Positions 46,901 to 61,900 of a stretch of 64,000 nt of DNA are shown piece by piece. The notes beneath the pieces are model-generated. The model searched no databases and was not told the DNA's origin. It was given only the letters and a program-made list of their open reading frames with translations. The number at the start of each line of letters is the position of its first letter. Position 1 is the first letter of the stretch. The translations under genes were made by a program, and so were the position numbers. This DNA is from Chlamydomonas sphaeroides (taxonomy: Eukaryota; Chlorophyta; Chlorophyceae; Chlamydomonadales; Chlamydomonadaceae). Location: contig BDDC01000182.1 in the NCBI GenBank assembly GCA_001662425.1, positions 1 to 64,000 on the forward strand, in the 5' to 3' direction.

Positions 46901-49900
46901 AATGTGAGGCATACAGACTCAAAAACACACAGGATGAATGGCGCCTTCTAGAGCACTCCCGAGAACTCGCCGGTTCCTCGGTTTCACTCTTGTTCTCAAG
47001 GACTAGCTCGTATAGCGTCGAGTCACCCTGCTTGACGTTCTCCTGGTGAGGGGCAGAGCAGCACCGGACGGAGCAAGCAATACCCATTGACAGTTGACAG
47101 TAATGCCACCGAGCAAGGTTCGTCCTCCACACCCAGAGGGACCACGGACGGCTTCACTCTGCATTTTGCCACGTCTGCGCCAGGCGCTTCAGCAAGGTAC
47201 CGACAAGGGATCCAGCTATGGTGCACACCCCAGGCACCCCAGGCTGGTGCCAGACCTGCAGTGCTGGAGGTTGGAGAGTGATCGAGGCACCGTAGCGGCT
47301 CAGCGTGTTTGGCTCATGCGGGCAGCGTGAGCGGCCGGCCAGAGTTTTGAACATTGGGACACCATAGGCTGGGCAGGGCTTGATCTGCGAAAGGAGCACC
47401 AACGGCTTAGATCTGGTTGTGACCGGGCGGGTGGTCGCGGTGTGCAACACGGATGACCGGCAATCAGGGGTCATGATGTCGCTGATAGATGGCAGCATCG
47501 GGGCGCCTGCTGGACTATGGCTCGCGAGCTCACCGCTACCAGGAACTGATCGCCGGGGTCCTTGTCTGCAAGCGTGACCGTCACTGTGCGCTCGCGTGCC
47601 GTTTCCTGCAGTTTGACAGTACCGGTAAGCAGCTGGTGTGCGGCACGCACACAGGTACGCATGAAGAACAAATGCTTTGCTTAGCATAGCAGCCCACCCA
47701 CCTGGGTCAGAGCGCTGCCAAAGTTGAGCTCCACCGCATACGTGCTCTCGTCCTGTTTAAGGGTTTTGCAAGGGGGCTCTCCAGTTACGGGGGCTCTTCA
47801 GTTATAGCAGAAGCCCACGATGCAGCAGCGCGACTCAAGCCGTACTCAGCAGATAACCGGCCGGGGCAAGCTTACCTCATTCCCGACTTTGATTGCATTG
47901 AAGAATTCACTCTGCACACCAGCAAATGCTCACAATTTGACGCGTGCTGTTATGGTGCACTGCAATGCACTCCACAAGCATGCGAACTGCCACGCACTCA
48001 CCTCGCCCTCGCCAGTGATTGCTGGGGTGCAGCATATAGGCAATGGGCCACATAAGCCTCATCTAGTACAGATCCCTGCCAAGCATGCATTGAACTTACA
48101 CGTGGAACTTTGGAACGAGATGCCAAATTTGATTGTGGTGCTGAGCGATGAGGCAGACGTCATAGAGTAGCTGTAGCTGCCACCTCCACCAGAGAATGAG
48201 AACTTTGTGAACTTGGTGTTGGTCTCCTGTTGCAACGCATCAATCTGGTGACCTGCCAGGATGCCTCCTGGCACGTCCACTACGGGCTGGACAACCGTGT
48301 TGCCCTTGGCGCCACTCTCCTCCAGGTATTTCTGATACGTGTAGGTACAGACGGGGCCTCGTGAGCAAGATGCTGGCACACCAGCATGTGCTAACGAGCT
48401 TGTAGGCGCTAGGTTAGGTCCCACTGGCATTGCCGTGGCAAGTACCTGGGTCTTCAGCATCAGCTGCTGCAGCCGCCCTTCACCCTCAAAGAAACCCAGC
48501 TTCCACACGCCATCCTGTACAGGCAGCCAGGGGGCATCAGGGGCCGGGGTGCATCACACATCTGTGGCGTTGCCTGGAGACCCTCGCTGGCGTCAGCCGC
48601 AGCCGAAGCCATCAGGGGCCTTGCTTCGCACCTGCTCCAGGCGCTCGTTGGCGATGCGGCGGCCCTCGTACATGTAGTTAGACCTGTCTGGGTGCTGGTC
48701 CATGCGCTGCACGTCAGATGGACAGGGGCCGGGGTGAGGTGTGGGTAGTCGTAGCCCGGTGGCAAACGACTGACAGCATGCGACGCAAGACAGCCTCCGT
48801 AACCCAGTGCCCACCTCGTGCCAGATGCCCTCAACCACCGGCTGCGTAAATCCGTTTGCCTCGGGGCTGCCAAACTGTAAGAAGACACACGCAAGACACG
48901 GCACACAACATGGCACGACGGGGGAATGTTCAGAGGTTTTATGTGCATGTTTAGAAGGAGATTGCTGTATATCCGCCGGGCAAGGTGCTAGCGTGGTTCT
49001 GAGGGTGCTTCAGGGTTTGCTTGGCTACCTGGTAAGTGGGCAGCTGGCCGCTGTTCTCGTCGGCAAAGGCAGTGTCATACAACTTCTTATGTACTGCCAG
49101 GATGTCCTGCCAGCCCTTGATGCCGGACTCAACGCTGCGGGACGGTGTGGGCACGGCACGACCGCTTGTATTAATGCTGTGCTGCTAACCAGAGCTTCTG
49201 ATAACAACCACTGCTCAACGTGCATGCTGGTCATCAGCCCCACCTGGTCTTTGCTGTCGAGTTGCCCACTTCATCAGCCGACGCAAGCTGGCGCTCCAAG
49301 TCCGGGATAATGACACTCCGGATGTGCCACACACTGCATGACACGGCCGTTGTGCATCAGCACCTGTAACCAGCAAACAGGGCACCTGTACTCGTACGGC
49401 AATGGTGGGTCCACACCTACCTGTGCCACGAGGTGCCGTCCATGTTGGGCTGCGCGTTCCACGCCCTGCACATCATGTAGGAGCGGACATCGTCGATTTG
49501 ACAATTTGACAAGCAGCGAGGGCGAGCGACAGTCACCTCCTATTTGCGGTGTCTACAGCAATAAGAGTAACATGAGCACACGCACAGCCTCAGCACGCGC
49601 CCTCTGCACTGCTGCCGGCTCACGGTACAGCCACGCGGGCGGAGGCATTGCAGGTGTCGGTGTCAAACATAAGGGTGTCTGCAGGGCATGCATCAAGTTA
49701 GCAGCGGTATTCGTCGACAGTGCTAGCGTGTGTTCAGAAATACATATCAGTATAATAGTAAAACAAAAGCACACAAGGGAGGTTGGCGCGCCGGCCGTGC
49801 GCAGAGGGAATGCAGTTGTTAGGTGCGCCTGCTGTGCGGAAGTAAGCCCAACGTGTGTGAACGAAGCGATGGCCACAGCATCGCCTGCATACAATAAAGC

Positions 49901-52900
49901 TGTGCTGCAATGCGCTACCTTCAAGAGTGAACATGATGGCAAAGGTCGGCGCCTGGAGCAGTGGTTACAAGGGTAGGAGGGATGGATTGGGCACACCCAT
50001 CCATGTTGCATGTGCCGCACATGTGTGCATTGGCAGCCTCACTACCCACCAGGATCATGTCGCTGCCATCGCCAACCATTCCAGGGTGGTTGTATTCATC
50101 TACACATTGGGAGGGCACGCATGGCAAGGGAATGGTTCGAGGATGCTGCCCTTTCATGAGGCCCGCAGGCTAACACAGCGCTTCGTGCCACACAACAGCA
50201 TCGAACATGCATGGCCACACGACATGGCTCTCCGTCCGGGACGGCGGATGGATGGTGATATGCCTATATGCACACGACCAGGTACATAGCATTGACCACA
50301 TATCAACAAATCGAACCTGGGGTTGAGAAGCCATCCGCTTTTGTGATAGTCATCTGCGAAAACCGCTTTCGTGTCAGCACAGGCTACAGAAACACTCTTG
50401 ACACTGCATGCTGCGCCTTGCGCCTGCCGCACCGTGTAAGTGCTCTCGTCCTGTCAAAAGTGAGCATGCAAGTGGAGAAAGATGTCGGCGTGCAGGGGTC
50501 AAGATAAGCATTCAATGTGGGAAGCGTCATGGCAGTCGTCTACCTCGCCGGAGTTGTCGTACGACCTGCAAATACCACATGTGCGGCACATTGATGACAC
50601 GAGGGCCTAGCTAGACGCTGCAGCGGCGGCTTGGCTTTGCGTCACGCACCTCGCAGTGTCCAACCCGGCAGTTCCCTTGTCTTCAAGGAGTTCCTGGTAG
50701 CAATGACGCACGTGCAGGGCAAACAGCAATTTATACCCAGAGCCAGGCCCCCACTGATAGAGCGCATATCTTTCCATGGCTGGGGCAGCTCGACATTCGT
50801 GCTTACCCAGCAAAGCATGAAGCCTAGCCAACGTACATGTGGAGAGGGTCAGGGTGGCTCACAGCAAGTGTCAAGCACGCGGTGCTGCGAAAGCTAGCAC
50901 GGCACACCACACTTACCTAGCCCCACACACGGGCCCGTCTGCATGTTGAGGCCCACTTTGACCGAGTTCGTAGCGCATGTCGGGGAGATCTGGGCCGGGA
51001 CGGGATGGTTGCGGCAATAAGCTTCGTAGTTTTTGCTTGCAGTCACATCTAGTCTGCGCAGATCTGGCATCGTGATGTCTGCCATGCTACATGGGACATC
51101 GGACACTATAACGCACCAAGTCCAAGATATCCTCCGGGTTTTGCTGTAAAAAGGGCATAGAGAAAATGGCAGCACGTTAGAGGCATGCATATCCGAAGGC
51201 GTGCATGCACGCAGTGGGGCCCTGCTTACAGGCTGTTCGGATGTATGGCAAGAAGATGATGACACAAACCCATGGACGATTGGGGTGGCGAGAAGGGTTA
51301 GAAGGCCAATTGCGAAACGTCAGACTGCAGACTATCCTAGCACTCCGCACCTTGATTACAAAGTCGCGCGGCCGGTTCTGGTACTCAGACGGGACTTTAC
51401 TGCTTTGATTGACCAGGCCCTTGTTCCTGCACACGAACAGTGTGAATAAGTGGTTTTGCGGTGCAGATCCACTCAAGCGCAGTAAAGGTGCGCCTTCTTA
51501 CCCAGCATTGACAGCATATGGATCCTAGGGAAAGAGACAAGGAACCAAGCAGGCTTGAATGTTAAAATTGCATTCAAGCGCTATGCCCCAGACGAGATGC
51601 ACTAGCTTGTGTAATGTAGCTTTGCAGTGTGTCTGCTGGCCTGCTCCGTTCATGGCATAGCATACATATCCCAAACCAGTCCAGCATTGACCCAGCACAT
51701 GCCCTGGATACGCACCCGCGCAAAGGCCAGCGTCAGGTCTGATAGGGAGACTTTGGCGGCCGGCGTCCCGGGGTTCTTGCTGTACTTGTCGTACTCGCTC
51801 AGCGCGTGGGCGTAGAAGCGGTGGGTCTTGTCAGGGCTCAGAGCCCGCTCCACAAAAGATGCTGGGGTCGGCACACACAAGCAGCAGTTGCCGTACAGGA
51901 TAGGCTTGGGACAACCGCACGGAACAATTAGCAAGTGCAATGCACACCTGCCAGGAAGTTCTTGGTGTCGTCGTCCAGCCCGTCCCACTTTCTGCGTGGC
52001 TCAAGGAGCACGTGTCGGCAACAGGCCAGTCGCAAGATGTGGACGCCCGCGTCCCCATGCATGTTCATGCAGAGCATGCAGCGCAAGATCAGCTGCCTCA
52101 CATGCCGGCTGCCGACAAGTACGACTGCAGCACATCCGTATCAGCCTTGTTTGATGCAACCAGGCTGTAGCCCTGCCCCCGGCCAGCGGTGCCAGCCCCA
52201 ATGGACGTATTGGCCTGGACCTGCCACATGAGAGCCGGGAGCAACTCTTAGGCGATCTGGCTAGCAGCTGCAGGATCGGTCAGGGTGACAGCTGGCAACA
52301 GTGCCCATGGCGCTGGCGTGGCAGGCTATATATCCTTGGATCGGCCGTAACGCACCGCTGTTCGGAGAGGGTTGTTGTCGGCCACATTGACAGTGTTGAT
52401 CTTCTTGTAGCGATCAGCACGGGTGATGACGCTGGAGAACCGCTTCTCCCTCTTCACTTGATCCACAACCTGCACATAGAGGCATCCATGTACATGTCAC
52501 AGGGCTGTCTCCGCAACTGACGGTGTGCTTTGACAGCCTGCCGCGGTTTGGTATGCGTACACTCTTTGCCTCCGCAACAATGGGGTCCTGCACATCATGA
52601 AACTTGTCAGCGGCAGGGTTAGCAGGTGCAGGCCACCACTGCTGGCCACCGTACGGCAACGCACTCGCTCATCGTTGGGCATAATGAGATTCATGGCATC
52701 TCCCGCCGCATTCCCGGCCAACGTGGCACCCTGAGAAACAGCAAGGCGGCAGGTTACCTCGTTGCACTTGGCTGCTGCAATAGATGCTTTCTGAATACCT
52801 GAACTCCCAGTTTCCATTTCTTGTTCGCGTAGAGGTTGTACAGCCGCGTCCTATAGATGCATAGCAGGGCCGCCACAACTCAAAACCGGAACAGTCAGGG

Positions 52901-55900
52901 CATGCATGCTTTGTAGAACTTACATCCGGCGCAGCGCGCCCTTCGTGTTGCTGGCGTACATCTTCGAAAGCTTGACGAGTGTGGACACTTTCTTGGATAC
53001 CACCTTGACTTGGTTCACGACAGTCCTGGCGCCGGCAATCAGTCTGGCTGCCTGTTGAGGTGGGGGGAATGCATGGCAGCAATTATGTACAAGGGGCCGG
53101 GAGGCAGGCCGCCAGCAAGCCACAAACCGCTGTCTTGCTGCATACGGCTTGCTAGGCTGCTGTCCTACCTTCTTTGGCACGATCACGATCTAGGCCGGAT
53201 GGGACGGGCAACACATCAGAACAGGTGGGGCGGGTCGTGGTGGAGGGGGAGAAAGTATAGATTAGAACAACGAAGGGAGCGCAGATAGAAGGGGTGCTTC
53301 AGCCGGGAGATGAGTGGTATGAGTTCTGTTTTGTGGTGAGCACTTGCGCTAGCTAGCCAGGCACATGCCGTGCTTACCTTTGCCAGCTATATGACAATGG
53401 GCGGCACAAACATCAGGAGTTGCAGGGCGGGGCAAGAAGCAGAAACACAGTTGGCATGTGTGCCGAACAACGATGTTGGCCACGGCCATGCCAATCCGCT
53501 CTGTACAGCAGGCGTGGCATGCCGCGTGGACTGCGTAACCATTGCAAACTTACTGGTATGACGTTTGGCAGCTGGTTACGAGATGGCAAAAACATGATCG
53601 ATGTGAGCTTCGACATTCAAGTTTTGCTTTGTGAAACGCCGTCTAGCAGCAACTTACCGTCCATGCAATCGCTTTGAACTGTATAGAAGCCACAGCATGG
53701 GAGCAGGCGCGTAAAACGACAAGCAGGCGGCCAACACAGGATACGGCTTGCGGTGCTAGTTTACCATGTCAGTAGAACCGGGGCCTGGGCGTGGGAGGAA
53801 GCGGGACGATATCAAGCAGGGATGGAAGTAGCAACAGAGGTGAAGCACATGCATTGCTTACCTCCACATGTGGTTTGGCTAGTCTGACTCATGCTCATCC
53901 TGTGTTGGCGGGGCGGTGGCATACATGCGCCTATAGTGAGTGGTCCTGCTCAACGTGAAGATGATCCGTTTGCATGCCGCTGCATGTGTCTCACGAAACG
54001 CTTGTTGAGATGGACGAATCCAGGGTGACGGAGCTGCCATCGCCGGGAGGGTCTCGAAGAATCAGCAGAGGCACCGGAATGGGGATCTGCGCGGGGACAA
54101 GCCGGCAAGGTGACCCAAATACGGGTCAACTCATTGTTATTTACACCATTGCTTATCACCTCGATGTAGCCCGTGTTGGCCCGGGTCACAGAGCCCTGCG
54201 TGCATGAAGAGCTTATACAATTTTACGGGCAGCCAGTCGAGCACAGCGCACTGTGCATGACCGCCTACAGTACCAGTACCTTGACGATGGCATACATGTT
54301 GAAGCTGCGGGCCGGCCACCTGCGGAACGAGCAACACGCATCGGGTGTAGTGTTGTAAGTGGTGTGCACAGGATGCTGCCGTGATGTTGGTGCACTTCTG
54401 GAGTAGTGCCAGTGTGCGGCGAAGCGCCCCCACCCGTTGGTTTGTTGGACGCTGATGATCATGGCACGGGCGTTTGCCGTCATAACACCAAAGTTGGGCG
54501 AGTCCGGTATGAGCTCGTGCGTGTACTCCGCCAGGCCCAGGTTGGGGTCAGTGGCGACCTGTTTAGCGGGTTTGATGGCAGCGGTACGTATGGGATGCTT
54601 GGTTAGCGTGCAAGGAAACTTCGTCTTGAAGGCTGGCAAGCGATTGCTGACATCATACTGCGATAGATTGGCTCACCTCCTTGACACAACCCAGGCCGGC
54701 CGACGCGCACTCGGTGTCCGCCGCACCAATCGTGTCCTGTACACATACATGATAAACGACATGTCAATAAATGTCAGCCATTACCTTGATCGTTCATTGC
54801 TCGCGCGTCCACACGACCCACCTGGATCAGGACGCTGCTGCTGACGTCATAGCATATATGTCTGCCGTACTTCTCGAAGAGGCGGATCCTGACATTGTAA
54901 CTCTGCTTGACTGTGGGCCGTGCGTGAACACGCCACACGGACAACGATGGGCACACGAAATTAAGTAGTGCTACATGAACACAAGTGTGACACGCACCCT
55001 CTACGCCATACATATCGGCAGATTCAGCGCAAGCAACCATAACATGCGTCAGCGTCACCTGTGAACAGGAAGACCTCCTTTTGCACCAGCTCAGAGTCAG
55101 GCGGCATGAAGGCCTCGTATACGCGACCATACGCAGCCAGCGTCTGAGGGCGGGTGGGCGGCAGAAAGGTGTGCGATCAAAAGTGTGCTGCCACAATGTC
55201 GAGCGCCCAGCCCATTCCGAGCAGCTCACCGCATCAGCTGCGGTGCACTGCCGGCTCAGCGCATCCTCGTTGCAGAACACCGAGAGGCCTTCGGGGTTGC
55301 GGCGGCACACGGCCACGGACATCTCCACAGGCGCCATGTAGGTGAAGCTGACGACAGGCAGGGGGGCAGGAGCCTCCTCGGCTCCGTCGTCGACCACTGG
55401 CCGCTCGCCAGTGTCCTCGCTCGTGAGGTTGACGAACTGCTCAATCTGCATGCGCGTCACGCCATCGATATTAGATGTGCAGCGTTGCGTGCAAAACATG
55501 TGCAGGGTATGCTTGGCCTCCCTTAGCCCACTTTGTACCGTGCGCGTACCTGGTTTGTAAGCAGCATGTACTGGTTGACGGCGGCCGCGTTCAGGTCGGG
55601 TATGGGCTCAGCCAGCTCCACGAAGCTGATAGTCCAGGGCAGCGCAGCCAGCCTGCGGGCCAATCGAGGTAGTAAATGCGTCAACCGGGCCGCTCATCAT
55701 CTGCTGATAGCTGCACAACTGCCGCTTGCACATACCTAAACGTTGTGCTTCCACCAGAGGAGTCCGCAATGACGCCCACACGGCGAGCAGGCTGCAGCAG
55801 GAGGCCAGCCCGGTGTGCGTCTCGTCAGTGATTTAACACCAGTCATTCGCGTTACTGTTTATTTGCATCAGACCGTGTTCATTTGCCAGCATGCCCCGCT

Positions 55901-58900
55901 GTGCCTCACCGCCGGCTGCGAGCTCTGCGCCTGGCAGGACATGGCCGTGAACTGCAGCGTGACACCGCCAAGGCCTAGCCTGCAGTTGCCGCCTGCAGGG
56001 GATACGGAAGTGGACGCATGCAGTATATATAATGGGGAGTTGGGAATCTAGGAAACATACCGGCCCACAGATGCGCATGAGCGCATACCGACCGGGGTGA
56101 CTGCGTACCTGGGGCTGCACTCCGCACTCTGCCCATCGAGTGTAAGCGCACCTGCCACGGAAACCGACACCTCGCGAGTTGTTGTGTCGCGGACGTCGAT
56201 GTCGTGAACGGGCGCCATCAGCTCAAAGGCGCCTTCGTCATCGACCTAGGGGCGCAGGCGGACACGCAGCTGAGGGGGCACCAAGGGTACGATCGATCAG
56301 TCCCACATGCAGGTTCGCACCTCGACGGTCGGCGGCAGGGTCATGCTGAAGGTGTGTGTCTCGAACTTGGCCTCCAACCTGACCAGGCTCCCCGTCCCCA
56401 CGGCCAAGGTGAAGGCGCCATCGTCTTGGCTCTCAGCACACCCAACCGAGTTGTTGCCGGGGTGCACAGTGGCGCAGATCCGAACACCTGCATACATTGC
56501 GGTGGGTGCCCGCCATTATCCGTTTGTACAGGCAGGCGGCCTGCCTGCTGCACCCAGCAGCCCAGCCATTGTCCACAAGCAGGGGCACAGGCCGGCCAAC
56601 CAACCTGGAGCTGGGCACCCGCGTGTCTGCGAGAAGCCAAAGTTGGCGCTGCTTCCAGGCCACCTGAGGGCACGCACAAGGAAAGAGTGTGTTCCAGTGT
56701 TAGGTAGAACAGAACGCGAAAGTGAAGCCCAGCCGCCCAGGGTCGGTGGAGTGGCGCGTGCTGCAGTTGGGCGAGGCAAGTCAAGGCTGATGGCCGCATA
56801 CAACACAGACACAGGATCCCGCACCTGACAAAGCCGGTGATGGGCAGGCTGCTATCGTCCTGGATCGGCAGCAGCTCAGAGGTCTGGGCGTGCTGCACGG
56901 CAACATTCTGCGGGCGGGCAGTAGGTGCGAAAAACGAGTCGCAACAGCAAAGCAATCACGTTGATTTCAATTGTGAGATGCAACATCAGGGGTTGGATGG
57001 ATCAGGCGCGCCCACAGCCGCGCACCTGTGAGGCCCCCGGCCGCCCAGTGATGGAGAAGGCGTGCAGCAGGATGCGGCCGCTGCGCAGCTTGGTGCGCTT
57101 GCTCGCAGTCAGCCTAGCAACAACGCAGGCGATGGGAGGCCAGAACATGTCAGGATAGTCAGGACTTGACTTGCGGCAGCACACGTCACAGCGATATCGC
57201 ATCACGACAGACCTCAATCCGCACGCACCTCACGAGCTGGCCCGTGCACTTCTCTGCAATTTATTAGTTACGGGTTTCCATGCGTTAAAGCACGTACACA
57301 CAGCATCTAACGGGCGTTCCCGGGTGTTGCCCTGCGCCCCAAACACGCACCTGGAGACCCCACGGGGTCGCAGCCCGGCAGGTGGGACTGCAGCTGCAGG
57401 GTGTACTTGCCGCTGTCGTCGGCAATGGTGGACACAACGGTCGACGTGCCCAGGATGCGACCCGTGAGACGCGTGCCCGGGGAAGCGGTGAGCATGCGTG
57501 TCTTGACCTCGCCGCTGATCTTGCCCGCCCACATGATGGTCACGTCGCGGCACTCGGGCTCTGCAGGGGCATTGTTCGGCGTCGTTAGACAGGGTTCGAT
57601 AAACAGCGGTTATGGCAGAGGATCGTGCCAGCTTAGGCAAGGAGGACGCATGTAGACTCACCGCTGACAAAGCGGAAGGCCGACAGCGGGTTTTCGGCAT
57701 CAATGTAAAACAGGCTGGATGCGTCCGAGGCCACTGTGACGCAGTAGCGGTACGTGAGGCCAATCTGGAGGCTGTCCTGCACAATGTCCTCATCAATCTC
57801 CGTCCGTGCTGGCTTGTACAGAGTGCCACAAGCCAGGCCGATGGCCAGCTGGGCAATGGTGGTTGGCTCGCCCGGCTCCTTCGAAATGGGGTCCAACAGG
57901 CTGCGGGTGATGCTGACACCGGCCTCGCACGCGCTGCCCACCGCCCAGCTGCAGCAGGCGAGGGCGGGCAGGGTGACGCGTCATCATGATTGTGGGATCC
58001 AGACAAGATGAGGCTTGGTAGGTGGGCCGGGTCGACTGGGCCATGAGGCCTCACCTGAACAGGATGCTGGTGTATTCTTGGGCCACCGTGAGGTTGACGG
58101 GGCGGCCGCCAGGGTTGTCTAGAGTGCAACCGCAGGTGGTGGTGCCTGCCGCAGCATGGTTACATGGAGCTATGTTGATAAAGATGAAATGGGCTCTCAG
58201 AGGCCCGTCAGATAGCAATTGTCGCGTGTGTGAACATATGATGCAATGCGGTGCGTCTCACCGTTTGTGAGGGTCGCATCCCTATACGGCGTGCTCTCCA
58301 CGTTTGTCCAGTCGGGCATCATTGGATAGTTGCGATCGGTCCTCATGAAGGCACGCCACTGGAGCGGAGTGCCCGCCTTGAGGGACCGCTGCTGGTGCAC
58401 GGCGACCGGAGTGCTGGGCCCGAAGCCTGCAACGCGACAGTGCCAATGTAAGTTAGGGCGCAGCATCATGATAGCCACCAATTGAGGATTGCCTGGCGTT
58501 GGCGTTCTGAGGAACGGCGAGCCCCCCTTGCAACGTCAAGTAGGACCTACTGGGGGTCGGCTGGGTGCTGAAACCCGGGAAGATGAGCGGGGACGTGCTG
58601 TCCTCCTTGGTCTCATTGAAGCCCCTGACCTGGGCAAATAGGGTGTAGTCCCTGCCAACGCGCTCCAGCGGTGTGCTGCCCTCGCCGAGTGCAACAAATG
58701 CTTCCTGCGCAGATGACCTGCAAGGCGCACCGTGGGGACCAGCGTTTACAGCCAACGTTATCATCGCGTTGATTGCCTTGAATGGTCATTGGCAGGCCGC
58801 ATCGCATTCTGCCGCACCTGAGGATGAACCTTGGCCGTATGTTGCATGTGTTGGCACCGCAGATGCCATCCGCGCTGTTGCCTGATCCCAGGTCGCACTC

Positions 58901-61900
58901 CTCCTGCGTAGTTGGGTTCGACTAGATAAACACGCTGTTGCATAATTTCAACCACCACGAGATAAAATTGCAACAGCTTGTGGTATGGTCCCTCTCACCG
59001 TGCCCTGCCAAGGGATGCCGTCACCGCACGAGCGGCACCACAGGGCCGGCGACGCGTCGGCCTGCTCCGCCTTGGTGGGCGCACGGGCCTGCTGCCAGGC
59101 CAGCAGCGACGGGCCCACAGCGGGGCAGGTGGTGGCTGAAACCACATCGGGCAGCCTGTGCGTGAGGGAGGCATGACCGGACAGCGGTTTGCGGCAGCTT
59201 GTTCGATTGGGCATGTTGCTTGCTAGCTAACGCCGCATTCTCACCCGTCGCCAGTGAGCTCGGCAACCACCGTGTGTGTGGCTTGGGCCCATGGCGAGGC
59301 GCATATGAAGCCCAGGCCGGTCGTGCAGTTGTCGGACCGGATGGTGCCGCTGGCGGCGTCCAGGGATGCGCACATGGCCGAGCTGCTGCTGCTGCCGCCG
59401 GATGATGTCCATTGCAGGCTCAGGCCGGGAGCTGGGTCCAGGCCGCTGTCGGCCCAGTAGGGGTTGCCCAGGGACAGCGCATCAATGGCTCCCAGCCACA
59501 GGCGCTGGGTAGCGCCGGAGGCTGCGGCTGACGTCAGCAGGCTGGCCAGCACCGCCAGGTCCTGCGTCGGAGTAGCACGAGTCAAGCAGCAGCGACGCAG
59601 GCATGGATACCCCATGCAAAGGCGTGTTGCAAGTCCATGCCGGATGCGCGGGCCATACCTCAACGCTCGAGACCCTGGCCAGCTCGCCGGCCATCAGGGC
59701 GTTGCGGCACAGCAGAGCCGCCTGTCATATGGCGGCGCATGACGCCGTAAAAATGGTGCGAAAACGTCTAATGCAAGCGGGTGCGTTCCCACGCATCTAC
59801 GCGGCGGACCGAGTAGACGGAGAGGTCAACATACAGCCTGTGTTCCCAGGTCGCCGCGCACCTGCTGCCAGCTCGTGCGCACGCTGGTGTGGGCGTAGAG
59901 TGTGTAGAGGTGGCCGCCCCGCACCGTCTGGGCGGTGGCCCTGGCGGCGAGGTCGGCTTTGGATGCGACCGGCAGGGGCCAGCCGGCCGGCAGCATGGGC
60001 GTGGGCAGGTTGATGGGTCCTGCCGGGGGAATCGTCATGCATGCATGTTAATCGTTGGCAGGAGCTCATACTCTAAGCGACACGGCTGAGTTTACTGGGT
60101 CACGGCTGCTGCCGAAGATCTCGTGTACGGCGTGTACGTCTCACTAGTCTCACGCACCCTCGCACAGCGGCTTGAAGATGTTGGCGCAGGTGGTGTCAAT
60201 CAACGACGGCGTCAGCTGCAGTTGCATAGAAAGTAAAGCAAAATTTGCTTAGCGTCACAGATACACCGGTAGCCGCACCCCCGCGTCATCCCTGCCTAAC
60301 CTGGTTGTCGGCGCTTCGCAGCACGAGGGCACCACACGAGTTTGCCACGGACGTCACAGGCTCGCTGGGCTCTCCGCTGGCCCATGCAGAGGGTAGCCTC
60401 TCCGTCTCTATGCCATCTGCCAACATTACGGTGGCGCCGCTGGAGCGGTAGCCCACCCACACCATGCTCGCGACCGCGGACCCGGCGTCCACAAAGGGCT
60501 GGCCGTGCAGCAGGCGAGATGCAACCTGCGGACAGATAGAGCAGCGAGGGTAGGGGGCAGATCCACGTCAGGCCTGTGGCATGACTCTTGCGCCATGATT
60601 GGCCGTACATTTCAAATGTTGTGCCGTAGTAGATAGCTCACCTGTTCGAACTCCTCCCGTGTGGAGAAGTCGGCCAGCCTCAGGCCTCGGGACAGGCACC
60701 AGGCGCGAGCAGACTCCCACGACCGGGGCGCATTGAAGAGCGTGTAGCGCGTCGACCCCAGCGTAACAACCGTGTTGGGCTGTAGGGTGTATGGTGTATT
60801 GGAATAGGTATGGAAGTGGCTTGCTGCAGGCACGCCCACTGGGATGCAGAGGACTGGGCAGCTGGGGGTCCAACCATGCCCTCGGACATGCACATGGACA
60901 CGCACACACACACGTGCCTGGCTTGCATCCTCGGGGCAGAAGCTGCGAGCTCGGCTTGGGACCCGGCAGAGGTAAGGCAACGACACGTTGCATGCGGCAT
61001 CCTGACCATGCAGGGTACATGGCGGGCAGGGAGGACGCCACCGGCGACACGTATCAGCTTGGATTCGGATGTATAGATGCATAGCGTGCATCAGCGCACC
61101 GACACCTCACATTCCAGCCGTTGGCGTATCTGTTTGTTATAGGCCTGCACCGGCACGTGGCATGCATACATGTCCAGTGAGCACATGCAGGCGGCGGCGT
61201 CCTCGACGCATTGGCAGCTCGGCATGCCGACCGTCAGCAGACTGCGTGCGCAAAAAGCACAAAGCAATGCGCACCTGGTGCGGTCCATTTGCAGCTGCAA
61301 TGCACATGGCCAGGGCGCACGCAATGCGAGTAAATTATGTGTCTGCCGGTCATGATGACCGCTGCATGCATGCTGTGTGACCGATGTGCCAGCCCCAACA
61401 GCGCCAACCAGCTTTGATCGAGCATGCGTGCACGACAAGCATCCTCACCTGGCCGCAGCTCTCTATGCCATACACATCATTCGGCTCGGCTGGAGGGTGC
61501 AAGCGCGAAGGAGATGGGACACATCGCATGACACCTGGCATACACCGCACATACAGTCAGTCACGTGCGCGTCCCGTCCCAGCTCACGTTCCATCCAGTC
61601 CGATACCGGGCCCGTATTCTGCACAGCGCCGTTGCTCCAAAGCCAGGTTTCCCTGACCCTCGCAGATCGCTGCGGTGCACGGCAGCAGCATCGGGAGGGC
61701 GTGTCAGTGTGGCACAGATATCGGCACGAAGCGGCTGTAGCGATTTAACCATGATTCATACCTGGAGGCCAAACCAGAAGCTGGCACCAACTGCACGTAC
61801 GCCAAGCAGGTACAGGCACTCGTGTCAGGCAGGGCATGCAATCAGCATGTCAGGCCGGGCTCTATCACAGCAAGCGCTCCGCGTACCGCTGCTCGTGGGA